A stretch of DNA of 64,000 bases from Candidatus Pseudobutyricicoccus lothianensis (GTDB lineage Bacteria > Bacillota > Clostridia > Oscillospirales > Butyricicoccaceae). This document shows, in pieces, positions 35,134-43,256 of the stretch (position 1 is the first letter of the stretch; each line of letters starts with the position of its first letter). Location: the NCBI GenBank assembly GCA_904419295.1, contig CAJFRA010000005.1, forward strand, positions 26,771 to 90,770, given 5' to 3'. Both the position numbers and the translations under genes were made by a program. The notes below the pieces were generated by a model. The model saw only the letters and a program-made list of their open reading frames with translations. It was not told where the DNA came from and searched no databases.

Positions 35134-36881
35134 ATATATTGGTTGATGATATCCCTATCACCGTGCCGGAGGGCACGACGATCCTGGAGGCCGCCAAGGT
35201 GGCCGGCATCCACATCCCCCATCTGTGCTATCTGAAAGGGATCAACGACATCGGCGCCTGCCGTGTCTGTGTGGTGGAACTGGTGGGCAACGACCGCCTG
35301 GTGCCCTCCTGCAACACGGCAGTGGAAGAAGGCATGCAGGTGCTGACCAACAGCCCCCGGGTGCGGGAGACCCGCCGCATCAATGTGCAGCTTTTGCTTT
35401 CACAACACGATTGCCATTGTGCCACCTGTGTGCGCAGCGGCAACTGTGTTTTACAAGACCTTTCCAACAATCTGAACATCATCGACATCCCCTATGAAAA
35501 GAAGGTGCCCCCCACCCGCTGGAACCGGGATTTCCCTTTGCAGCGGGATGCATCGAAATGCGTCAAGTGTATGCGCTGCATCCAGATCTGCGACAAGGTG
35601 CAGACCTTGAATGTATGGGATGTGGCGGCCACCGGCTCCCGTACCACTGTAGACGTATCCTATAACCGCAAGATCACCGATGCGGACTGCGCTCTGTGCG
35701 GCCAGTGCATCACCCATTGCCCGGTGGGCGCTCTGCGAGCCCGGGACGATACCGACAAAGCCTTTGCCGCCTTGGCGGATCCGGATACCATCACGGTGGT
35801 TCAAGTGGCGCCCGCCGTGCGGGCCGCTTGGGGCGAATCCCTAGGGCTGGACCCCAGCAAAGCCACGGTAGGACGGATGGTGGCCGCTCTGCGGCGCATC
35901 GGCTTTGACTATGTGTTCGACACCGACTTTGCGGCGGACCTGACCATTATGGAAGAAGCCAGCGAATTTTTGCAGCGGCTCAAGTACCCCGGTGCCTTCA
36001 AGTTCCCCATGTTCACCTCCTGCTGCCCGGGTTGGGTCCGGTTCCTCAAATCCCAATACCCGGATATGGTGGCCCAGCTGTCTTCGGCCAAATCGCCCCA
36101 GCAGATGTTCGGCGCCATCACCAAGACGTATTATGCCAACCTGCTGGGGGTGGATGCCAGCAAGATCTTCTGCATTTCCATCATGCCCTGTGTGGCCAAA
36201 AAAGAGGAATGCGCCCTGCCCACCATGGCCGATGCCGGCGCGGGCCAAGATGTGGACCTGGTGCTGACCACCCGGGAATTCGTCCGCATGATCCGTTCGG
36301 AACACATCATCCCCGAGGCTTTGGAAGACGAGGCCTTCGACCAGCCTCTGGGCACTGCCAGCGGTGCGGGCGTCATCTTTGGCGCCACCGGCGGGGTGAT
36401 GGAGGCTGCGCTGCGCACGGCCTATTACCTGGTCACCGGTGAAAACCCCTCCCCCGATGCCTTCCGGGATGTGCGGGGCATCGACGGCTGGAAAGAAGCT
36501 TGCTTCGAGATCAACGGCACCCCTTTGCGGGTGGCTGTTGCCAGCGGCTTGGGCAATGCCCGCCGCCTGGTGGAAGCCCTGCGCCGCGGCCAGGTCCACT
36601 ACGACTTTGTCGAGGTGATGGCCTGCCCGGGCGGCTGCGCCGGCGGCGGCGGACAGCCCATCCACGACGGCCAGGAGCTGGCCGAGATGCGGGGCGAAAA
36701 GCTCTATGGGCTGGACCGGATCGCCACCCTCCGTTTCTCCCACGAAAACCCGGTCATCAAACGGCTGTACAGCGAATACTTGGTGGCTCCCCTTTCGGAA
36801 AGGGCCCACCATCTGCTGCACACCGATCACACAGCTTGGCAAATGCCTTTGGCTCCCCGCCACCGGCAGGGCCAAGATTGA
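35127..36881 (+). CDS. hydA: [FeFe] hydrogenase catalytic subunit
   Basis: 584 residues, M3 architecture. N-terminal 2Fe-2S ferredoxin domain (CYLKGINDIGACRVC), His-Cys3 4Fe-4S site (HDCHCATCVRSGNC), two 4Fe-4S clusters (CVKCMRCIQIC and CALCGQCITHC), then the H-cluster domain. Its L1 TSCCPGW (297-303), L2 MPCVAKKEE (353-) and L3 MACPGGCAGGGGQP (498-) are all intact. ATG 35127 follows AAAGGAGGT at ~10 nt. It reduces protons or oxidises H2 in the cytosol. Coupling to a GltD-like partner fits the HydDB group A2 layout as I recall it. Maturases hydE/F/G are not in the window. Confidence 0.97.
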   Translation: MVNILVDDIPITVPEGTTILEAAKVAGIHIPHLCYLKGINDIGACRVCVVELVGNDRLVPSCNTAVEEGMQVLTNSPRVRETRRINVQLLLSQHDCHCATCVRSGNCVLQDLSNNLNIIDIPYEKKVPPTRWNRDFPLQRDASKCVKCMRCIQICDKVQTLNVWDVAATGSRTTVDVSYNRKITDADCALCGQCITHCPVGALRARDDTDKAFAALADPDTITVVQVAPAVRAAWGESLGLDPSKATVGRMVAALRRIGFDYVFDTDFAADLTIMEEASEFLQRLKYPGAFKFPMFTSCCPGWVRFLKSQYPDMVAQLSSAKSPQQMFGAITKTYYANLLGVDASKIFCISIMPCVAKKEECALPTMADAGAGQDVDLVLTTREFVRMIRSEHIIPEALEDEAFDQPLGTASGAGVIFGATGGVMEAALRTAYYLVTGENPSPDAFRDVRGIDGWKEACFEINGTPLRVAVASGLGNARRLVEALRRGQVHYDFVEVMACPGGCAGGGGQPIHDGQELAEMRGEKLYGLDRIATLRFSHENPVIKRLYSEYLVAPLSERAHHLLHTDHTAWQMPLAPRHRQGQD

Positions 36882-36895
36882 TCCCCCCTTCTACG

Positions 36896-36927
36896 AAAAA
36901 GCACAGCCAGTCATGGCTGTGCTTTTT
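36896..36927 (+). terminator. Terminator of the hydrogenase operon
   Basis: AAAAAGCACAGCC / GGCTGTGCTTTTT hairpin with a 6-nt loop. Confidence 0.9.
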
Positions 36928-37049
36928 ATTCCATTTGTATATATGATAATTTATAATTCAAATCGTTTTTCATTTCTATCTGCTCATTTTGAAACGATAT
37001 TGATTTCTGCTTTTTTAATTTCTTTTATTCCCCATCTGGCATCGCCATA

Positions 37050-37078
37050 TTGCCTCGTTCGGACCAAAATGGTATACT
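37050..37078 (+). promoter_or_regulatory. Promoter of the following lipoprotein gene
   Basis: TTGCCT (37050-37055), 17-bp spacer, TATACT (37073-37078). Confidence 0.65.
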
Positions 37079-37125
37079 GGTTGCAGCTACATTCCTTGGA
37101 ACGATTGTCCGAAAGAGGGGATATG

Positions 37126-37839
37126 ATGAAAAAGACCAGTCTGATCCTTTTGTCCGTTGTGGTTTTGTTGGCTCTCTGTGCCGGCTGCAGCTTGATTCCG
37201 CTGCCGGGCTTCCACCAATCCTTTTCCACTTCCATCGACGCCATTGACAGCACGGCAGACGAGGCCGCGCCCATTTTAGATCCCCAAAACGAACCAGCCC
37301 CTCAGACGTCTGTCTTTTCCCCTGGTGTCTGGGATGGAGATGTTTACCGCAGTGGGTTTTTGGAATTGACCTTTGCCAAGCCAGCCGGCTGGGTGGCTGC
37401 CACCGACGAAGAGTTATCCAATATGTTGGGCATTGCGACCGACAGCCTGGACGGCCTGGATGCGCAGACCAAAGAAATTGCGGCGGCCAATTCCATCTAT
37501 GATATGATGGTTGGGGACATGGCCACAGGGGACACCATCCTGATCTGTTTGGAGAACATTGCCGCGCTCTCTCCCATTGCCGACAACGTCACAGAGGTAG
37601 ACTATTTTCAGGCTTTGAAACGGCAGTTTGCCCAGCTGTACCCCATGCCGGTGTCTGTGCAGAGCGAAGACACCACCTGCCAGATCGGCGGCCATGTCTA
37701 TCACATCCTGCATGTGGAAGTGCCCGATGTGGGGCAGCAGTATTATGTGACCCGCAAAGTTGGGGATTATATGGCCAGCCTGCTGATCACTTCCATATCC
37801 GGCCAGGGGTTGGATGATTTTTTGTCTTTGTTTTCCTAA
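37126..37839 (+). CDS. Hypothetical lipoprotein
   Basis: 237 residues. Lipoprotein signal with lipobox ALCAGC, a short disordered linker rich in Ser, Asp and Pro, then a compact domain starting VWDGDVYRSGFLELTFAKPAGW. That opening is typical of Clostridia surface lipoproteins of unknown role that contain a 'photosystem II P-like' or DUF-type fold, but I cannot assign it firmly. ATG 37126 (or 37123) follows GAGGGG. Flanked by its own promoter and terminator, so monocistronic. Confidence 0.8.
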   Translation: MKKTSLILLSVVVLLALCAGCSLIPLPGFHQSFSTSIDAIDSTADEAAPILDPQNEPAPQTSVFSPGVWDGDVYRSGFLELTFAKPAGWVAATDEELSNMLGIATDSLDGLDAQTKEIAAANSIYDMMVGDMATGDTILICLENIAALSPIADNVTEVDYFQALKRQFAQLYPMPVSVQSEDTTCQIGGHVYHILHVEVPDVGQQYYVTRKVGDYMASLLITSISGQGLDDFLSLFS

Positions 37840-37857
37840 ATCCGTTGTTTTCACGCC

Positions 37858-37891
37858 AAAAAGGCTGCAAGCTCTTGCTTGCAGCCTTTTT
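37858..37891. terminator. Bidirectional terminator
   Basis: AAAAAGGCTGCAAGC / GCTTGCAGCCTTTTT stem with TCTT loop between convergent lipoprotein and yaaA genes. Confidence 0.92.
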
Positions 37892-37923
37892 CTTTGCAGA
37901 TCATGGTCCGCCGGCAGGAACGG

Positions 37924-38688
37924 TCAAAAGTCGCTCTTCTGCCTAGTTGCCCGATCCCGCACAAAAAAGTAGATGTGCTCAGTGGAAAGAGAGGGCTGGA
38001 ACCGGTACCCCATTTCGCAAAACTCGCGCATCTGACGCGGGTCTTCCACTTGGTTTTCCGCCAAAAAGCGCACCATCTCGCCTCGAGCCATTTTGACATA
38101 GACCCCTTTTTCACGCAGGCGGCCATTTTCCCGCTCAGCAAATACCGGCGAGATCCACTGCCCTGCCCAATGGCGGCTCACTGCTTTGCTGTATTCTTCG
38201 GAAGCCAGGTCGACGATCACATCTGTCTGGCCGGCTAAAACACGGCTCAGTTGATCGCCCCAAAAGGCATACAGATCTTTGCCCCGCGGGTTTTGCAGCT
38301 TGGCCTGCATCTCCAGCCGGTAAGGCCTCACCCCGTCAAAAGGGCGCAGCAGGCCGTAAAAGCCGGATAAGATGCGCAGGTGCTCCTCCACATAGTGGAA
38401 TTCCTCCCGCGTAAACACATTGGGAGCCATATATTGATACTGGATGCCGTCATAGGCCAGCAGAGCAGGGGACAAACGGCGGCGCAAATCCATTTCTTGA
38501 TACCGCTGCCAATTTTGCCGGGCAATGGCATCGTTGCAGGCCAGCAGCTTTTTCAGCCCGGCATAGGGCATGGCCCGCAGCAGCTCCAACAGCTGCTCCG
38601 TCTGTGGCAGCAGACAGGGCAGCTGGCGCGGCTCCAACGAATCCAACTCATCCCGCATTTTTTTGGCGGGTGAAACGATGATGCGCAT
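37924..38688 (-). CDS. yaaA: Peroxide stress protein YaaA (UPF0246)
   Basis: 254 residues, typical length. MRIIVSPAKKM at the start, ALLAYDGIQYQYM, LRILSGFYGLLRPFDGVRPYRLEM, LASEEYSKAV and FCEMGYRFQPSLS are the diagnostic blocks. In E. coli YaaA lowers free iron and protects DNA and proteins during H2O2 stress. ATG 38688 follows GGAGGGG. It starts 28 bp after a coiled-coil gene whose promoter carries a PerR/Fur-like box, consistent with stress or iron control. Confidence 0.95.
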   Translation of the reverse strand: MRIIVSPAKKMRDELDSLEPRQLPCLLPQTEQLLELLRAMPYAGLKKLLACNDAIARQNWQRYQEMDLRRRLSPALLAYDGIQYQYMAPNVFTREEFHYVEEHLRILSGFYGLLRPFDGVRPYRLEMQAKLQNPRGKDLYAFWGDQLSRVLAGQTDVIVDLASEEYSKAVSRHWAGQWISPVFAERENGRLREKGVYVKMARGEMVRFLAENQVEDPRQMREFCEMGYRFQPSLSTEHIYFFVRDRATRQKSDF

Positions 38689-38716
38689 GATCCCCTCCCG
38701 GCTCTCCGCCCCGGCC

Positions 38717-39118
38717 TTACTCCGCTTTCAGCGCTTCCATCTGGACCGAGAGGATGGTGCTCCGGTCCTCCACTTCTTTCATGCGCCGGGTGATCTCTTC
38801 CTGGTCCCGGTCCCGCTGTTCTGCCAGATTCACCTGTCCTTCCAGCAGCACATCCAGCTTGGGGCACACGTCATCTTCCATGTTCCGTTTGACCCGCAGC
38901 AGGCTGTCGCTGTGGTTCTGCAGATAGGCGCTGTGCTGCCGCAGCAGGCTGTTGTTCTCCTGCATCATTTCTTTTTGATCCTGCAGCAGGAGTGCCTGGT
39001 CCCGCAGCATAACGCCCTGCTCCGCCAGCAGGCGCTCCATAGCCGCTATGGTCTGCGCCTGTTGCTGCAAGGTCTGCAAGACCTGGGCCATTGTTTCCAG
39101 CAATTTGCTGTCTTCCAT
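38717..39118 (-). CDS. Coiled-coil protein upstream of yaaA
   Basis: 133 residues, almost wholly helical with heptad repeats and many Gln, Leu, Glu and Met (LLETMAQVLQTLQQQAQTIA, LLLQDQKEMMQENNSLLRQH). One Cys (DDVCPKL). No membrane segment or known domain. ATG 39118 is preceded by AAGGGGAAG; an alternative start 24 nt upstream is possible. Forms an operon with yaaA. Role unknown; it could be a scaffold or partner in the same stress response. Confidence 0.72.
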   Translation of the reverse strand: MEDSKLLETMAQVLQTLQQQAQTIAAMERLLAEQGVMLRDQALLLQDQKEMMQENNSLLRQHSAYLQNHSDSLLRVKRNMEDDVCPKLDVLLEGQVNLAEQRDRDQEEITRRMKEVEDRSTILSVQMEALKAE

Positions 39119-39204
39119 TCGCTCTTCCCCTTCCCCCAACACACAGCGTGTGCGCGGCTGTCTCAGTCCTCTGCCGCTTCACAGGCGCCGGGGCGTATTA
39201 TCGG

Positions 39205-39241
39205 TGATAATGATTATACATCACATCCCCCTGTGGAGCAA
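39205..39241 (-). promoter_or_regulatory. Promoter with PerR/Fur-like box before the coiled-coil/yaaA operon
   Basis: TTGCTC (39236-39241), 17-bp spacer, TATAAT (39213-39218). The minus-strand 15-mer GTATAATCATTATCA (39205-39219) overlaps the -10 and matches the PerR box TTATAATNATTATAA at 13 of 15 positions (counting N). A second palindrome, ATTATC-GGT-GATAAT, spans 39197-39211. Confidence 0.72.
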
Positions 39242-39306
39242 GAGGGGATTGGCCATTCTCCATGGGGAAGTTTTCCCTGCCGCTGCCTGTTGTTTTTTCG
39301 CCCTGT

Positions 39307-39960
39307 TTACTCGTCCCCCTCTGCCGCCCGATGGCTTTCCTCTAATGTTTCCATCTCCCCCCTTTGGATGGCCCCTATGCAGCCTTTGATCTTTTCAGCC
39401 GGCCACTCCCACCATTGCAACTTGAGCAGCTTGGCAATGGTGTCTTCTGGGAACCGGCGGCGGATGATCCGGGCTGGCACGCCGCCTACAATGGTATAGG
39501 GGGGCACATCTTTCGTCACCAAAGCCCGTGCGCCGATGATGGCTCCATCTCCCACGGTGACCCCTGCCAATACTACGGCTTCGTAGCCGATCCATACATC
39601 GTTGCCGATGACGATGTCCCCTTTGTTGTCCCAGGCCTGGGTCACATGGCCCCGGTCCAATCCCCACTCTTCATAGAAGATGGGGAACGGATAGGTGGAC
39701 AGGGAGGACTGGGTGTGATTTGCACTGTTGAACAAAAATTTGACGCCGCAGGCAATGGAACAAAATTTGCCGATGACCAGCCGGTCGCCGTTGATGGGGT
39801 ACTGGTACAGCACATTGTTTTTCTCAAACTGCCGCGGGTCGTTGACGAAGTCATTGTAGATGGTAAACTCCCCCACCTGAATATTGGGGTTGGTGATGGC
39901 ATTTTTCAGATAGATCGTCGCATCGTCCCCCGTGCGGGGGTACATGTACGCAGGCTGCAT
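39307..39960 (-). CDS. Vat/CatB-type hexapeptide-repeat O-acetyltransferase
   Basis: 217 residues. Left-handed beta-helix acetyltransferase of the xenobiotic group that includes streptogramin A (Vat) and type B chloramphenicol acetyltransferases. Evidence: ITNPNIQVGEFTIYND, IGKFCSIACGVKFLFNSANHT (catalytic His in ANH), IVIGNDVWIGYEAVVLAGVTVGDGAIIGA, VTKDVPPYTIVGGVPARII and KLLKLQWWEWP. ATG 39960 has GGAGG 8 nt upstream. It is 15 bp after the Ntn-hydrolase gene, so an operon. Whether it modifies an antibiotic is unknown; many chromosomal members are not proven resistance genes. Confidence 0.9.
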   Translation of the reverse strand: MQPAYMYPRTGDDATIYLKNAITNPNIQVGEFTIYNDFVNDPRQFEKNNVLYQYPINGDRLVIGKFCSIACGVKFLFNSANHTQSSLSTYPFPIFYEEWGLDRGHVTQAWDNKGDIVIGNDVWIGYEAVVLAGVTVGDGAIIGARALVTKDVPPYTIVGGVPARIIRRRFPEDTIAKLLKLQWWEWPAEKIKGCIGAIQRGEMETLEESHRAAEGDE

Positions 39961-39975
39961 CACGGCCGCCTCCTT

Positions 39976-40680
39976 TCACAGCGCGGGAAACGCGAAGCGT
40001 TCCACTTGGTCAAACCGGTTGTTCTGCACAAAATATACGGCCTGCTCCCCAGCTGAATAGACAAAAGAGACCCGGGTGGCCCAGATCCCCTCTTGCCGTA
40101 CCCCTTCCAAGGTCTCCAGGGCGTCGGCCACGGTGAATGCCTGGCCAAAGCTGGCCAGACGTTGGGCTGCCCTCTCATAACGGTCATCTCCCGGCAGGGC
40201 AAAAGGCCGGGTGCTTTCCGGCTCCAGCAGCGAACCGTTGGCCAGCAGCGAAAACCGGCCCCTCTCCTCTCGAAATCCAAATCCCGGTTCCACCAGCAAA
40301 GTCCGGCCGCTTTTATCCGATAACATGGCCTGCATGGTGGCGTCTGGGGCGTAGGTGATCCGTTTGGTCTGCAGGACCTCCAGCGCGCCTTCCCAGGTGA
40401 GCTGCCCCAGAACAAAAGCTTCGGTCAGATCGGCCACTGTCATGCACCCCTCCTCTGCCCGGTAGGCCCCAGCCGGGTTGCCGTGGACATACAGCAACGT
40501 GCCCACATTCCCGTTTCGGTTGACCCCATGATAACAATGGCGCCGGCCGTCGGGGCGCAAAATGCCGATGGAAAAGCAATCCTCCCGCTGTAGGATCCGA
40601 TGATCCCATTGGGCGGGGTCGATGTCAAAATTGAATCCTGTGATCAAGTCGCGGCCGCGATAGACGAATCGAATACACAT
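39976..40680 (-). CDS. Putative Ntn-hydrolase, choloylglycine hydrolase-like
   Basis: 234 residues. Cys follows the initiator Met (MCIRFVYRGRDLITGFNFDID), the pattern of N-terminal-nucleophile amidases of the choloylglycine/penicillin V acylase and acyl-transferase group, where Met is removed and Cys becomes the catalytic nucleophile. The FNFDID block resembles the G-R-N-x-D block of bile salt hydrolases. Later HGVNRNGNVGTLLYVHGNPAG also fits. It is shorter than bile salt hydrolases (~320), so the substrate is uncertain. ATG 40680 follows AAAGGAGA. First gene of an operon with the acetyltransferase. Confidence 0.7.
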   Translation of the reverse strand: MCIRFVYRGRDLITGFNFDIDPAQWDHRILQREDCFSIGILRPDGRRHCYHGVNRNGNVGTLLYVHGNPAGAYRAEEGCMTVADLTEAFVLGQLTWEGALEVLQTKRITYAPDATMQAMLSDKSGRTLLVEPGFGFREERGRFSLLANGSLLEPESTRPFALPGDDRYERAAQRLASFGQAFTVADALETLEGVRQEGIWATRVSFVYSAGEQAVYFVQNNRFDQVERFAFPAL

Positions 40681-40791
40681 AGCGTCTCCTTTCTCGCTCT
40701 ATGGTTCCTTTTCTCCATCCTACCACGGTCCATCCGCCTGTTCTACGGAAAAAACGGCACCGAACCGAAGGGTACCCAACCCATGATGCCA

Positions 40792-40829
40792 GAAAAAAGT
40801 CGGGGCCGCTCTGCCGCGGCCCCGGACTG
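40792..40829 (-). terminator. Terminator of the CD3324-family gene
   Basis: AGTCGGGGCCGC paired with GCGGCCCCGGACT, followed by a run of T on the minus strand, adjoining the stop codon. Confidence 0.92.
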
Positions 40830-41093
40830 TTATTTGTGATAAATGATCTTGTGGATGGTATGCACCGACAGGCAATATTCCCCGGCCAGCTGTTCCACAG
40901 AGGCGCCCTTTCGGTATGCCTGCTGGATCTGCCGGTTCCGCTGCTGCAATTCCTGCCGGTAGCCGGAAACTTCACCCCACCGCTTGGGGCGCGACTGGTC
41001 TGCGGGGATATAGAGGTACCCGCCTTGCAGATAGCGCTGCAGCTCTCGGACCAGCCATGGGGGAAGCACGGTCTTCGCGTTGATGTACTTCAC
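40830..41093 (-). CDS. CD3324 family HTH protein
   Basis: 87 residues. KYINAKTVLPPWLVRELQRY, QGGYLYIPA and a C-terminal helix-turn-helix (ASVEQLAGEYCLSVHTIHKII) match the CD3324/Mor-like small DNA-binding family widespread in Clostridia. GTG 41093 follows AAGGAGTG, itself preceded by a small hairpin. Probable transcriptional regulator with unknown targets. Confidence 0.9.
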   Translation of the reverse strand: MKYINAKTVLPPWLVRELQRYLQGGYLYIPADQSRPKRWGEVSGYRQELQQRNRQIQQAYRKGASVEQLAGEYCLSVHTIHKIIYHK

Positions 41094-41106
41094 GGTGGCT
41101 CACTCC

Positions 41107-41122
41107 TTGAAATTCGTTTCAA
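41107..41122 (-). promoter_or_regulatory. Hairpin next to the ribosome-binding site of the CD3324-family gene
   Basis: Perfect inverted repeat TTGAAA-CGAA-TTTCAA directly followed on the minus strand by GGAGTG and the GTG start. Could be an autoregulatory operator or an RNA structure; inference only. Confidence 0.45.
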
Positions 41123-41268
41123 GCAGCAAAGCCAGCCTTGGTCGCGACGGTTCTTACTCCATGCAAACGTCGCTGCCCACTGGCTTTGCATGGAGCTTCA
41201 CTTGGTTGCGCTTCATCAAGACCATCCCTTCTTTTCCCTGTGTTTGTGCAGCCTGTAGAATTTCTTCC

Positions 41269-41298
41269 AGTATACCACGGGCGGCACAAAGGGCGCAA
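41269..41298 (-). promoter_or_regulatory. Promoter of the CD3324-family gene
   Basis: TTGCGC (41293-41298), 18-bp spacer, TATACT (41269-41274). It lies inside the terminator region of the preceding lipoprotein gene. Confidence 0.55.
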
Positions 41299-41317
41299 GC
41301 CACTGGCTGCGCCCTTT
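41288..41317 (-). terminator. Terminator of peptide-binding lipoprotein 1
   Basis: AAAGGGCGCA / TGCGCCCTTT 10-bp stem; on the minus strand it ends CCCTTTGTG, so a modest T-tract. Confidence 0.65.
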
Positions 41318-41345
41318 GGTTTCCTGCTGATTTTGTTGCCGTGCC

Positions 41346-42878
41346 TTACGCCTTCCAGCTGATGTTTTCGTAGCGGATATTGCCCGCTGCGTTGATCTCC
41401 ACGCCCTGCAGATCCGCATCATAGGCCCGTTGGTTGACCGCTTGCCACAGCGGCGCCTGGGGACATTCTTGGTTGAGCAGCGCTGTCACTTGCAGCAGCA
41501 GCTGTTCCCGCGCCTGGTCATCCACAGTGGAAGCGGCTTGGGCGATCAGCGCATCTACTTCCGGGTTGCTGTACCGGGTGGTGTTGGAGGCATCGATGGA
41601 ACCCGTGGTGAACACACCCACCAGGTAGTTGACCATTTCGCTGGAATTGTAGCCGCCGATGGATGCTGTGTAGTCGCCATCGGTGGTCACAGAAAGATAG
41701 GTGGCCAGATCCATATTTTCAATGCCGCACTCAATGCCGATCTCTTTCAGATTGGCCTGGATCACCTCGCCGGCCCTTTTCTTTTTGTCATCTGAGCAGA
41801 TGATAGACATTTCTATGCTGGCCGGATCCACACCGGATTTCTCCATCCACTCCTTGGCCTTTTCCACATCGTACACGTCGGCATTTTCATCGGTAGAGCC
41901 CATCATGCCGTTGGGGCACTGGGAGATCAGGGATTGGCCCACATTGTTCAGCGCCACGGTGATGACGCTTTCTTTGTCAATGGCGCAGTTGATGGCATGG
42001 CGCACGTTCACATTGTCCAGGCCCGGTTTTTCGTTGTTCAGCATCAGCCAGGTGACGTTGGTCGCCTCGTGCTCCAACAGCGTCAAATCCGGGTTTTCCT
42101 GGATGCGTTCGGCGTCCATGGCTTCCACTTCCACCACGAAATCCACTTCGCCCGCTTCCAGGGCAATGGTGCGGCTCGAGCCTTCGGGGATGATCTTCCA
42201 TGTCATGTGTTGAATCGCCGGCGCCCCCATGAAGTAGTCTTCAAAAGCTTCGAATTCCACCTGATCGCCGTGCTTCCACTCCACCAGCTTGTAGGGGCCG
42301 GTGCCCACCGGGTTTTCATTGAAGTCATTGCCTTCATCGATCATCTTTTTCGACAAAATGGCATTGCCGTGGTGGCACAGGTCATACAGCAATGTGGCCG
42401 AAGGTGTGGGAGTATGGATGAGAAAAGTGCTTTCATCCACCACTTCTACGCTCTCCACCGAATTGTTGTACATGTTGATCTCACTGAAAGTCTTGGCCCA
42501 TTCGATGGACGCCTTCACATCCTCGGCAGTCAGCACGCTGCCATCGTGGAACTGGACGCCTTGCTTCAGTGTAAACTGCCAGGTGGTGTCATCCAGATTC
42601 TCATAGGTTTCCACCAAGTTGGGCTCCGGCTGCAAATTGGCATCGGTACGGAAGAGTGTGCTGTACGTCAAGTCATTCATATAGGTGCCTGCAATGGAAT
42701 TGTGGGCATAAGGGTGCAGGCTGGGGGTCTCATTGGCCGTTGCAATGACAATGCTGTCCCGGGCCTCCTCTTTGCCTCCCTCGCTTTGGCCGCTCTGCTG
42801 GGCGCATCCCGCCAGCAAGCTAGCCGATAGAACCGCGGCCAGCAAACCCGCCAGCCATTTTGTCTTTTTGCTCCTCAT
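41346..42878 (-). CDS. Peptide-binding lipoprotein 1 (SBP_bac_5)
   Basis: 510 residues. Lipobox SLLAGC at ~20-25, then the extracellular solute-binding protein family 5 fold (DppA/OppA/NikA). Typical blocks: ETPSLHPYAHNSIAG, WQFTLKQGVQFHDGSVLTAEDVKASIEW, NPVGTGPYKLVEW, VRHAINCAIDKESVITVAL and NGMMGSTDENADVYDVEKAKEWMEKSGVD. Shares the block WKIIPEGSSRTIALEAGEVD with four neighbours. Monocistronic. It should deliver peptides to an ABC importer encoded elsewhere. Confidence 0.95.
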   Translation of the reverse strand: MRSKKTKWLAGLLAAVLSASLLAGCAQQSGQSEGGKEEARDSIVIATANETPSLHPYAHNSIAGTYMNDLTYSTLFRTDANLQPEPNLVETYENLDDTTWQFTLKQGVQFHDGSVLTAEDVKASIEWAKTFSEINMYNNSVESVEVVDESTFLIHTPTPSATLLYDLCHHGNAILSKKMIDEGNDFNENPVGTGPYKLVEWKHGDQVEFEAFEDYFMGAPAIQHMTWKIIPEGSSRTIALEAGEVDFVVEVEAMDAERIQENPDLTLLEHEATNVTWLMLNNEKPGLDNVNVRHAINCAIDKESVITVALNNVGQSLISQCPNGMMGSTDENADVYDVEKAKEWMEKSGVDPASIEMSIICSDDKKKRAGEVIQANLKEIGIECGIENMDLATYLSVTTDGDYTASIGGYNSSEMVNYLVGVFTTGSIDASNTTRYSNPEVDALIAQAASTVDDQAREQLLLQVTALLNQECPQAPLWQAVNQRAYDADLQGVEINAAGNIRYENISWKA

Positions 42879-42919
42879 CTTTTCTCACTCCATCTCTTTG
42901 TTCCCCATTGGGTGAGACG

Positions 42920-42948
42920 ATTGTAGCAGAGATAGAATAAAAATGCAA
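42920..42948 (-). promoter_or_regulatory. Promoter of peptide-binding lipoprotein 1
   Basis: TTGCAT (42943-42948), 17-bp spacer, TACAAT (42920-42925); same TTGCA[A/T] -35 as the other array promoters. Confidence 0.75.
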
Positions 42949-43170
42949 GTTTATGAATTTATTTTCACTTCTGATCTTTTTTCGTTTTTTCTCCTTTTTT
43001 CCAGAATAATTTGTCCAAATTCTCTTTTTTCAAAATTTATTTTTCTCACATTGCTTCACGCACTCTCCAGTTTGTATGTTATAACCAATTTCGAAATGAT
43101 TTTTTTGATACTTTCCATCATTTTCCCGATTTCATTTCCGGGAACCCTTTCTTTGGTATGGAGGACGAAA
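42949..43170. other. AT-rich intergenic spacer
   Basis: About 220 bp rich in T-runs between lipoprotein 1 promoter and lipoprotein 2 terminator. No gene, RNA or repeat seen. Confidence 0.6.
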
Positions 43171-43200
43171 AAGGCGGATGAGAAATATCTCATCCGCCTT
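43171..43200 (-). terminator. Terminator of peptide-binding lipoprotein 2
   Basis: AAGGCGGATGAG / CTCATCCGCCTT 12-bp stem, T-run on the minus strand. Confidence 0.92.
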
Positions 43201-43256
43201 GCTGCTTTTTTTCGTTGCCGCTCTCTTCCCCAGTGTTCTGGGGAAAAAACTTTGTC

